From: JALSHZ01 sp964614535
GTDB lineage: Bacteria; Pseudomonadota; Gammaproteobacteria; UWMA-0217
NCBI GenBank assembly: GCA_964614535.1
Contig: CAZTOZ010000067.1
Coordinates: 1 to 64,000, forward strand
Reading direction: 5' to 3'
Length of the DNA stretch: 64,000 nt
In this document: positions 9,063-16,628 of the stretch, piece by piece
Position numbering within the stretch: the first letter of the stretch is position 1
Layout of the letters: every line of letters begins with the position of its first letter
Position numbers and translations under genes: made by a program
Notes under the pieces: model-generated
What the model saw: the letters and a program-made list of their open reading frames with translations, nothing else
What the model was told of the DNA's origin: nothing
Database searches by the model: none

Positions 9063-9689
9063 ATGATCAAACAAGTGGGGTTCTTCTCGACCGTTCTCGC
9101 GACGCTGCTCGCCAGTGCCGTCGCGCTGGCCGACACCGGCACCGAACGGCTCAACAAATTCATGAAGAAAGCCAAGACCGTGGAGGCCACCTTCACCCAG
9201 GAGGTGGTGTCGGAGCAGGGCCAGATCATCCAGACTGCGCTCGGCAAGTTCTACCTCAAGCGGCCCGGCAAGTTCCGCTGGGAGTATCAGTCACCCACGC
9301 CGCAGCTCATCGTCGGTGACGGCAAGAAGCTCTGGGTCTACGACAAGGATCTGGAGCAGGTCACCGTCAAGCCGATGAAGAAGGCGTTGGGCTCCTCGCC
9401 GGCGGCGATCCTGATGCGCAAGCACGATCTCAACGACGACTATCTGGTGCTCGAGCGCTCGCCGCGCGAAGGGATGCTCTGGGTCGACCTGCGACCGAAG
9501 AAGAAGCACGGCGACTTCAAGCGCATCCTCATCGGGCTCGACGACATCGGCGTGCAGGCGATGGATCTCTACGACCAGTTCGGCCAGATCACGATGATCC
9601 GGTTTCAGGAGTCGGACTACAACAAGCCGCTGAAGGATTCGCTGTTCCGCTTCAAGCCGCCGGCCGGCGCCGACGTGATCGGCCAGTGA
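9063..9689 (+). CDS. lolA: Outer-membrane lipoprotein carrier LolA
   Basis: LolA is the periplasmic chaperone that takes lipoproteins from LolCDE to the outer-membrane receptor LolB. The 208-residue protein has a cleavable signal peptide (MIKQVGFFSTVLATLLASAVALA, cut before ADT or DTG), followed by the family motifs TFTQEV, LKRPGKFRWEY, GKKLWVYDKDLEQV and a late RFQESDYN strand. ATG 9063 was chosen over the upstream in-frame ATG 9048 because GGAGA lies 8 nt before it and it places the signal peptide correctly. Confidence 0.93.
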   Translation: MIKQVGFFSTVLATLLASAVALADTGTERLNKFMKKAKTVEATFTQEVVSEQGQIIQTALGKFYLKRPGKFRWEYQSPTPQLIVGDGKKLWVYDKDLEQVTVKPMKKALGSSPAAILMRKHDLNDDYLVLERSPREGMLWVDLRPKKKHGDFKRILIGLDDIGVQAMDLYDQFGQITMIRFQESDYNKPLKDSLFRFKPPAGADVIGQ

Positions 9690-9720
9690 CGGCGGGCCAC
9701 GGCGCCGGGGCACGCTCGCG

Positions 9721-11226
9721 TCAGGCGGTCTCGGCGGCACGCTCCGGGTAGAACGACACCCGGTTGCGGCCACGCTTCTTCGACAGATAGAGCGCCTGGT
9801 CACCCTGCTCGATGAAGGCGTCGAGGCTCTCCACCTCGGGCGTCAGCAGGCTGACGCCGAAGCTGGAGGTGATCCTCAGTCCCGGCACGCTCTCGATCGC
9901 GGGGCCGGCCTGTGCCTCGATGATGGCGCGCAGCCGCTCCGCAAAACGGGCCACCTGGGATGGCGACAGATCGGGGATCAGCATGCAGAACTCCTCGCCG
10001 CCATAACGCCCGACCAGATCCTGTGGACGGACGTTTTCCCGCAGCAGCCGCGTCACCGCGCGGATCGCCTCATCGCCCACCGGATGGCCGTGGTTGTCGT
10101 TGACCGACTTGAAATGGTCGATGTCGCACATGATGAACGCCAGCGGCCGGCCACTGCGCTTGTGGCTGGCGAACAGCTTTTCGCCGCGCTCGTAGAAGGC
10201 GCGCCGGTTGAGCAGGTGGGTGAGCTGGTCGTAGTTGGCCAGATGCTGCAGCGCCTCGTTCTGTGCCTCGATCTTGCGCTGCGATGCCCGCAGCTTGGCC
10301 AGCATCTGCTCCTGCCGGGTGATGTCCTGAAACGTCACCAGACAGCCGCGGATGCGCTGTTCACCATCGTGGATCGGTGAGGCGTTGACCATGAATTTCT
10401 TGTAGCGGCCATTGCCTTGCGGCAGCAGCATCGGTTCGCCGGTGATCTTCTTGCGCTGTTGCAGCACCCGTTTCCACGGCGGCAACCTGCCTTCGCGCCG
10501 GTAGCCGGCGCAGAGCCACTCCAGCGTCTCGCTCTTCTGGCCGATGCGGATCGATGCGGCCTCGGGGTGGATCGTCTTGATCGACTCGTTGACCAGCATG
10601 ATGCGGCCGCGTGGATCGAAGATGATCACCCCCTCGGTCAGCGTGTCCAGCGCCGTGCTGACGCGGCCGGGGATGACCTTGCTCGGGTCCAGATGTTGCA
10701 ACACGCGGCGCAGATAGAGGTAGAACGCGGCAAAGCCTCCGACGAGGAGGCCCAGTGGCATGGCGATCGACGGTTGTCTGAGCAGTTGCCACAACGAGCC
10801 GTCGTGGTGGGGGCGGAAGTTCACCTCCACCGTCACCCACGGCTGGTTCTCCTGATCGTAGAGCGGCACCTGGACGTGCGTCAGCGTCGATCGCCCGTCC
10901 GGGGGCGGCGTCCACAGCTTCCAGTGCATCCCGCTCTGCGCCAGCAGCTTGCCGTTCTGGTCGCGTATGCCGATCGAGAGAATCTCGTCGTCGTGGCTCT
11001 GGATGGTGCGCATGACGCGGGTCAGCGTCGGCGTGTCGCCGCTGCGCAGCAGTGTGCCCAGCTCCAGCGCCAGATTGCTGCTGACCTGGTCGCGTGTCCG
11101 CTTCAGCGACTGCTCCTCGCTGGGGACGATGCCGACCACCACGTCCAGAAACGCATACAGCACCAGCGTCAGGAGCACGAGCCCGAGCGTGATGCTGGTG
11201 CTGGGGCTGAGTCTCAGTGACGGCAT
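9721..11226 (-). CDS. Membrane-bound diguanylate cyclase with PAS domain
   Basis: The 501-residue protein has TM1 (~14-33), a periplasmic sensor of ~115 residues, TM2 (~153-172), a PAS domain (~190-305), a short coiled coil and a GGDEF domain. The active site reads GGEEF at 409-413, and an inhibitory I-site RxxD (RPQD, 400-403) lies five residues before it. The enzyme should therefore make c-di-GMP and be product-inhibited. It is the last gene of the leftward cluster that encodes HlyD-type, M50 and SecA-like proteins, 75 bp after the adaptor gene. This suggests c-di-GMP control of that machinery or of its cargo. Confidence 0.9.
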   Translation of the reverse strand: MPSLRLSPSTSITLGLVLLTLVLYAFLDVVVGIVPSEEQSLKRTRDQVSSNLALELGTLLRSGDTPTLTRVMRTIQSHDDEILSIGIRDQNGKLLAQSGMHWKLWTPPPDGRSTLTHVQVPLYDQENQPWVTVEVNFRPHHDGSLWQLLRQPSIAMPLGLLVGGFAAFYLYLRRVLQHLDPSKVIPGRVSTALDTLTEGVIIFDPRGRIMLVNESIKTIHPEAASIRIGQKSETLEWLCAGYRREGRLPPWKRVLQQRKKITGEPMLLPQGNGRYKKFMVNASPIHDGEQRIRGCLVTFQDITRQEQMLAKLRASQRKIEAQNEALQHLANYDQLTHLLNRRAFYERGEKLFASHKRSGRPLAFIMCDIDHFKSVNDNHGHPVGDEAIRAVTRLLRENVRPQDLVGRYGGEEFCMLIPDLSPSQVARFAERLRAIIEAQAGPAIESVPGLRITSSFGVSLLTPEVESLDAFIEQGDQALYLSKKRGRNRVSFYPERAAETA

Positions 11227-11301
11227 GAGACTCCCCGCAGCGCGGTGATGTGTGAATCGATGGGCATGGTGTCGCGTAGTCGTTGTTGTCGTTGTTCTCG
11301 G

Positions 11302-12285
11302 CTACTGAATGAAGGGGTTGCTGGCGGGGTCGTACTCCTTGTCGTCGATGATCAGTTTGTAGGTGGGTTGCTGCGCGCGGCTGCCGTGGTCGCTGGCCAC
11401 CGCGCGGTTCGTGGCCCCGGTGCTGCGGCCCGCCTGGGGTTCGAAGCCGTCGTCCTCCGCCGCCCCGGGATCGGGCGGCGCCAGGTGAGCGCTGCAACGG
11501 GCGCCCGGCGGGATGGCGTGATCGGGATTCGGCAGCGCCAGCGTGACGCGGAACGTGTTGCTGGCGGCGTCGATGAAGCGATCGACGATGGTGATGCGGG
11601 CATCGCGCGTCGTGGCGTCGCCCAGCTCCGGCCGGATGCGCATCCGCTGCCCTGGTTTCAGCCGGTTGTAGTAGCGGGCCGGGACGACGACATCCACTTT
11701 CAGCGGGTCGATGGCGACGATCTTCAGGATGGGGGCATCCTGTACCCGCTGGCCGGGTGCCATGTAGCGTTCCGCGACGACGCCGTCGAGCGGGCTGCGG
11801 ATGGTGCGTTGCTGCAACTGGGCGCGGGCCAGCTTCAGCTCCTCGCGTGCCTGTGCGGCGTTGGCCCGGGCCTGTTCCAGCTTCTGTGCCGCCAGTGTGT
11901 GTTCGGTGATCGCCTTGTCGAGAAACTGGCGTGACACCAACTGTTTCTTGTAGAGCTTCACTGCCCGGGCCTTTTCCCGCTGGGCGTGGGCCAGCGCCGC
12001 CTTGGCTGCCTCGATTTCGGCGTCGTCGTCGGCTCGCAATGCCGCCAGCTCGACCGAACGGCGTTCCACCGACGAGCGGAGCCTGGCGACGATCTGGCCC
12101 TTGCGCACCGTGTCGCTGCGTTCGACCATGATCTGTCCGATGACGCCGGTGACCGGCGAGCCGATCTCCACCTCGCTCGATGCCTCGATCAGACAGGGAA
12201 ATGTCTCCTCGGCGGCCTGGGCGGTGCCACAGCAGGCCATGACGATGGCAATGAGCTTCAGCCTGATTGTCCCTTTCATATCCAT
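11302..12285 (-). CDS. Periplasmic HlyD/RND-type membrane-fusion adaptor
   Basis: The 327-residue protein starts with a signal peptide (IRLKLIAIVMACCGTAQA). It then has a lipoyl/barrel-sandwich half-motif (EIGSPVTGVIGQIMVERSDTV), a long alpha-helical hairpin (~80-160), the second lipoyl half (RTIRSPLDGVVAERYM) and a beta-barrel domain. Family members bridge inner-membrane exporters and outer-membrane ducts. The C-terminal tail is low-complexity and Pro/Ala-rich. No RND pump or ABC transporter gene is adjacent; the neighbours are a SecA-like ATPase and a diguanylate cyclase. It is separated from the SecA-like gene by a large hairpin. Confidence 0.85.
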   Translation of the reverse strand: MDMKGTIRLKLIAIVMACCGTAQAAEETFPCLIEASSEVEIGSPVTGVIGQIMVERSDTVRKGQIVARLRSSVERRSVELAALRADDDAEIEAAKAALAHAQREKARAVKLYKKQLVSRQFLDKAITEHTLAAQKLEQARANAAQAREELKLARAQLQQRTIRSPLDGVVAERYMAPGQRVQDAPILKIVAIDPLKVDVVVPARYYNRLKPGQRMRIRPELGDATTRDARITIVDRFIDAASNTFRVTLALPNPDHAIPPGARCSAHLAPPDPGAAEDDGFEPQAGRSTGATNRAVASDHGSRAQQPTYKLIIDDKEYDPASNPFIQ

Positions 12286-12417
12286 TGTCTTCGTTGTGGT
12301 TCACCGCCGTGGTGGGCGGCGATGGTTCTCCTTGCGGCCATTTCAGCCGATGTACCGTGCCCCGGCAACGGCGTAACGACAGGGGCGAGACCCCTTTCCT
12401 CTGATGCTGGCGTATTT

Positions 12418-12458
12418 GCGACGACAGGCGCCTGCTGCCGGACAGGCGTTGTCGTCGC
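12418..12458 (-). promoter_or_regulatory. Long intercistronic hairpin between SecA-like and adaptor genes
   Basis: Arms GCGACGACA (12418-12426) plus CGCCTG (12429-12434) pair with CAGGCG (12443-12448) plus TGTCGTCGC (12450-12458), giving 15 base pairs around a small internal loop and an 8-nt apical loop. It starts ~19 nt after the SecA-like stop codon in the leftward transcript. No T-run follows, so it is more likely an mRNA-processing or stability element or a Rho-assisted attenuator than a classical terminator. Confidence 0.5.
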
Positions 12459-12476
12459 CGGTGCGCTGCATCCGCC

Positions 12477-14471
12477 TCATTCGCTGCCGGCGACCCCCAG
12501 CAGCCGCCGGTTCTGCTCGTCCGCGCGGCGCAGGCTGGCGCGAATCCGGCGCTGCATCCGTTCATACCGGTATCTGGCGAGGGCCGGCAGGGCCCGCGCC
12601 ATCCAGCCCGGCAACGGCGTCTTGCGGCCCGATGCCCAGCGCCGGCAGGCGTGGTGGAGCCAGCCGGGGAGCTGTTGCCGCAGCAGCGGTTCGTCGAGGC
12701 TGAGAATGGTCTCCACGCTGCCGGGGCTGCCCTGACGGGCGCAGCGCCCGTGCAGCTGCCGCTCCACCCGGCGGGCGCCGCTGAGCTGGCAGGAGACGAC
12801 GTGCAGCCCGCCGCGCCGGCGTACCGCCTCGTCGATGGCGATGTCGGTGCCGCGACCGGCCATGTTGGTCGCCACCGTCACCGTGCCGGGGGCGCCGGCG
12901 CGGGCGACGATGGCCGCCTCCTCGGCATCCTGACGGGCATTGAGGACGACGTGGTCGATCCCGGCGTCGCCGAGCCGGGTGGCGAGCCGCTCCGAATCCT
13001 CGACCGTTTCGGTGGCCACCAGCACCGGCCGCCCCCGTTCGAGCTGGTGGCGGATCCGCTCGATGACCACTGCCCACTTGGTCTCTGCGTCGGCATAGAG
13101 TCGCGGTGGCGTGGTGACGCGGCGGCTCGGGCGGTGCAGTGGAATCGTCACCACCGCCAGCCCGTAGAGCGACAGCAGCTCGCCGCGGGCCTCGCGCAGC
13201 GTCGCGCTGGTGCCGCCGAGCTGGAGGTAGCGGGGAAAGAAGCGCTGAAAGGTGATCCGCGCCATCGGATGAAAGGCATCCGACAGCGGGCAACCCTCTT
13301 TCAGCTCGATGAACTGATGCAAGCCCTTGGACCACTGCCGCCCCTCGGCGATGCGACCGGTGGTCGGGTCGATGATGTGGACCTGGTCGTCACGCACCAG
13401 ATAGTCGTGATCGCGATGGTAGCGATGCAGTGCCACCAGCGCCTGGGTGACGGTGCCGCGCTGGAAGCGTCCGATGCGCCACAGGCCGGGCAGATGCCGG
13501 CAGTGGTTGGCGATCGTGGTTCTGCCCAACGCGGTGAGTTCGATCTGTTTGCTGTCGTGGAGGATATGGAAGTGGAGGCCGGGGTCGAGCCGGCGGGCGA
13601 TCTTCATGGCCTGCCGGTAGTGGGCCTCGGTCATCCCGCCACTGCCCGTCCGCGACAGGATCAGCGGCGTCGTGGCCTCGTCCAGCAGCACGCTGTCGGC
13701 TTCGTCGATGAGCGCCAGGCAGAGCCCGCGCAGCACCGGCTCGCCGCCACCGGCGCCGTGCCGTTCGAGCCGCTTCAGCCGATGGTGGAGGTCGTGGTGA
13801 TCGTCGCGGTGGCGCATGCGGTCGCGCAGGTAGTCGAACACCAGCTCCTTGCCGGTGCAGTAGACGATGTCGCAGCCGTATTCGTCGCGGCGCCGCTCGG
13901 GGTCGAGTTCGGTGATCACGGCGCCCACCCGCAGGCCGAGGCAGGCGGCGACCGGGCGTAGCCGCCCGGCGTCGCGGTCGACCAGAAAATCGTTGGCGGT
14001 GACGACGTGGACGGGGATGCCGGCCATTGCCGCGCTCAGCGCCGCCATATAGGTGGAGAGCGTCTTGCCCTCGCCAGTGTGCATCTCCGCCAGGCGGTGA
14101 TCCAGCATCACCAGCGTAGCGCAGACCTGGCTGCGGTAGGCGAGCAGGCCGGTCTCGCGGTGCAGCAGTTCCCGGGCGATGGCGACGGCATCGATCAGCG
14201 CCTCGTGACGCAGCCCGTGGCGGCGCAGCAGCAACCCGGTCTGTTCCGCCCGCCGTCGCAACGCCGGCGTTGGCAGCCCGCGGTAACGCGGTGCCCGGCG
14301 CAGCACCCGGTCGGCGCGTCGCAGATAGTGGCGTTGCCCCTTGCCGCCGGCGGCGTCGAGCAGCTTCAACCCGGCGGCCCGCAGCCAGCCGCGCCAGCCG
14401 GTCCGCGGATCCTTGCGTTGCGGATAGACGCCATGCACCAGACCGGGTGCGGGAATGGCCGAGGCGTTCAT
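12477..14471 (-). CDS. SecA-like ATPase, C-terminally reduced paralogue
   Basis: This 664-residue protein carries the SecA DEAD motor: Walker A in LAEMHTGEGKT (~131-137), ALIDEADSVLLDEATTPLIL, a preprotein-crosslinking region, IIDPTTGRIAEGRQWSKGLHQ, and NMAGRGTDIAI with a QLHGRCARQGSPG arginine-finger segment. True SecA is 850-900 residues. Here only ~90 residues follow the second nucleotide-binding domain, so most of the scaffold/wing domains and the C-terminal zinc finger are missing. ATG 14471 overlaps the M50 gene stop by 4 bp (ATGA), indicating translational coupling. It is probably an accessory motor for the neighbouring exporter rather than the housekeeping SecA; no secY2 or secA neighbourhood is present. 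Confidence 0.88.
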   Translation of the reverse strand: MNASAIPAPGLVHGVYPQRKDPRTGWRGWLRAAGLKLLDAAGGKGQRHYLRRADRVLRRAPRYRGLPTPALRRRAEQTGLLLRRHGLRHEALIDAVAIARELLHRETGLLAYRSQVCATLVMLDHRLAEMHTGEGKTLSTYMAALSAAMAGIPVHVVTANDFLVDRDAGRLRPVAACLGLRVGAVITELDPERRRDEYGCDIVYCTGKELVFDYLRDRMRHRDDHHDLHHRLKRLERHGAGGGEPVLRGLCLALIDEADSVLLDEATTPLILSRTGSGGMTEAHYRQAMKIARRLDPGLHFHILHDSKQIELTALGRTTIANHCRHLPGLWRIGRFQRGTVTQALVALHRYHRDHDYLVRDDQVHIIDPTTGRIAEGRQWSKGLHQFIELKEGCPLSDAFHPMARITFQRFFPRYLQLGGTSATLREARGELLSLYGLAVVTIPLHRPSRRVTTPPRLYADAETKWAVVIERIRHQLERGRPVLVATETVEDSERLATRLGDAGIDHVVLNARQDAEEAAIVARAGAPGTVTVATNMAGRGTDIAIDEAVRRRGGLHVVSCQLSGARRVERQLHGRCARQGSPGSVETILSLDEPLLRQQLPGWLHHACRRWASGRKTPLPGWMARALPALARYRYERMQRRIRASLRRADEQNRRLLGVAGSE

Positions 14472-16615
14472 CCGTTGTTGCCGAGATGGTGGATGAACAA
14501 CTGCTTCCAGCGCAGCATCCACTGCGTCAGCAGCGGTTCCCGGCCGTGATCGAAGCGCAGCCAGGCGCGCTCGCCGATCCGGCCGAGAGGGTGGTCGGGC
14601 AACTGCACGTCGACGATGAAGACCGGCTCCAGCGTGGTCAGATGGTCGGGATCGTCCGGATCGGTCAGCACCGGGCCACCGGCGCTGTAGGCCAGGGCCG
14701 CGCTGGGAAGTCTGTGGGTGGCCGATGGTGTCTCGGTGAGCAGCCGGGCGGGCAGGGCGGCGGCGCCCGATTCGCTCAGACGGACCGAGATCTCACGGGT
14801 GCGGGCCTTGACCAGCGTCGCGTCGGCCTGCGGAATCACCGCGCGCAGCCGCGCGGCGTCGTCGGGCAGCACGTAGCCGAGCAGCGCGCCCTTGCCGATG
14901 AAGGTACCGAGCCGGTCCTCGGGGCGGGTCAGCACGGCGGTGCCGCTGGCCGGCGCGGTCACCGTCAGCGCCGCCAGCTCGGTGACGACGTCGTCGCGTT
15001 CGGCCTGTTTGCTGCGGATCGCCTCCTCGATCTGCAACAGTTTGGCCGAGTCGCTGTCGATGACGGCGTTGTAGCGGGCATCCAGCGCCTTGAGCTCGGC
15101 ATCGAGCTGGCGCTGCCGCGCCAGCAGCAGTGGGTTGTCGAGCCGGAACAGCGGTTGGCCCTTTTCGACCCGGTCACCGTCGCTCACCAGCACTTCGGTC
15201 AGCGTGCCGTTGGCGCCGGTGCGAACCCGTGCCTCGTCGTCGATCCAGACCACGCCCTGCACCACGGTGGCATAGGGTACCGGCAGCGCGACGATCGCCA
15301 GCAGCAGCGAGACCGCCGTGGCGATGGCGATTCCCCAGGCGCGGCCGCGATGACGCTCGATCTCGCCAGAGTGGAGCAGGTAGTCGCCGATCTCCCAGGC
15401 GGGCTTGAGCACCAGCGCGTAGAGGAACATCAGCCCCACGGCGGCGGCCAGCCAGAGCGAGAGTTGGCTGAACCAGCCCGTCAGCACCACCATGATGCCG
15501 AGACGGTAGCACCAGGAGAGCACGCCGTAGGCGGCCAGCCAGCGGCCCTCTCCCGGGGACAGGTCGATCGGTGTGTGGATCTTCGCCCCCAGCAGGCGCC
15601 GCCGTGCCAGCTGCGCCCAGAAGACCTTGCTGCGCTGGGCCAGGTTGGGGATCTCCAGCCAGTCCGCCAGCATGTGGTAGCCGTCGAACTTGACCAGGGG
15701 ATTGGCATTGAACAGCACCGTGGAGATGCCGCCGATGGCGGTGACGACGAAGGCCAGATCCCGCACCAGCCCGTCGCTGACGTTGAGCCAGACGAACAGC
15801 GCCACGGCGGCCAGGAAGACCTCGGCCATGATGCCGGCGGCGCTGACCAGAATGCGGTGGTACTTGTCGTTGAAGGCAGTGGCGGCCGAGGCATCCATAT
15901 AGGGCACCGGCATCATCACCAGCAGCGTCACTCCCATCTCGTGGACGGCGCCGCCGAAGTGGCGCACCGCCAGCGCGTGGGCCAGCTCGTGCACCGCCTT
16001 GATCAGTGGGTAGCAGAGGAAGGCCAGCAGCCAGTAGCGTGACGATGGCAGATGGTGGATCGCGTGTTCGGCCACTTCGTCCCAGTGCTGTGCCAGCAGC
16101 ACCCCGGCCCAGCCGCTCACCACCAGCCAGAGGGCGAGGAAACCGCGGCTGAAGATCCAGCCGGTGACCGGAACGAGGCGGTCGAGCAGCCGCGTCGGGT
16201 CGAGCAGGCGCAGGCGGAAGGCCAGCGGGTTGATCTGGCCGAGCCGGCGTTTCTGGTCGCGGCGCTCCTGACGCTGGAACAGCTCTTCCACGTCGGGGGC
16301 GATGTCGCACTGGATCAGGTCGGACTGGTGCAGCAGGCCGATCAGGCGAACGATGTCGTCCTGGGAGGGGGCGTCGTCGCCCAGCGCCTCGAGCATCCGT
16401 TCCCAGTGGTATTCGACGCTGTGCTCGCCGTCGAGCCGGCCGATGAAGGCATAGGCGACCGGGTCGAGGCGGTGATGGCGGCCGTTGGATTCGTCTTCGA
16501 GGATGTACCAGGTCTTGCCGCGGTGGACCTGCCGGTGCACCTTCAAGTGCTTGCGGATGCGGGCCTGCAGATCGGCGACCCGGTACCACTGGTCGCTGAA
16601 GAGGTCGTCGTTCAT
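14468..16615 (-). CDS. PqqD-like / M50 zinc metalloprotease / HlyD fusion protein
   Basis: The 715-residue protein has four parts. Residues ~10-110 resemble PqqD/RiPP-recognition winged helices. Residues ~150-450 form an M50 (site-2-protease) membrane core with zinc motif HELAH at 209-213 and the second motif NANPLVKFDGYH at 303-314 carrying the third zinc ligand Asp311. A last membrane span (~425-445) leads to a periplasmic HlyD-like lipoyl and coiled-coil module (~450-700). All catalytic residues are intact, so intramembrane or membrane-proximal proteolysis is expected. It lies 13 bp after the GAF-HlyD gene and overlaps the SecA-like gene. A role in processing and exporting a leader-bearing substrate is an inference. 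Confidence 0.85.
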   Translation of the reverse strand: MNDDLFSDQWYRVADLQARIRKHLKVHRQVHRGKTWYILEDESNGRHHRLDPVAYAFIGRLDGEHSVEYHWERMLEALGDDAPSQDDIVRLIGLLHQSDLIQCDIAPDVEELFQRQERRDQKRRLGQINPLAFRLRLLDPTRLLDRLVPVTGWIFSRGFLALWLVVSGWAGVLLAQHWDEVAEHAIHHLPSSRYWLLAFLCYPLIKAVHELAHALAVRHFGGAVHEMGVTLLVMMPVPYMDASAATAFNDKYHRILVSAAGIMAEVFLAAVALFVWLNVSDGLVRDLAFVVTAIGGISTVLFNANPLVKFDGYHMLADWLEIPNLAQRSKVFWAQLARRRLLGAKIHTPIDLSPGEGRWLAAYGVLSWCYRLGIMVVLTGWFSQLSLWLAAAVGLMFLYALVLKPAWEIGDYLLHSGEIERHRGRAWGIAIATAVSLLLAIVALPVPYATVVQGVVWIDDEARVRTGANGTLTEVLVSDGDRVEKGQPLFRLDNPLLLARQRQLDAELKALDARYNAVIDSDSAKLLQIEEAIRSKQAERDDVVTELAALTVTAPASGTAVLTRPEDRLGTFIGKGALLGYVLPDDAARLRAVIPQADATLVKARTREISVRLSESGAAALPARLLTETPSATHRLPSAALAYSAGGPVLTDPDDPDHLTTLEPVFIVDVQLPDHPLGRIGERAWLRFDHGREPLLTQWMLRWKQLFIHHLGNNG

Positions 16616-16628
16616 CGGTCGGGCCCGA

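Noticed and set aside
10361..12565. 734-codon open frame spanning the adaptor and cyclase genes in another frame
   Set aside because: It is Arg/Gly/Pro/His-rich noise and crosses two well-supported genes with their own stop and start codons.
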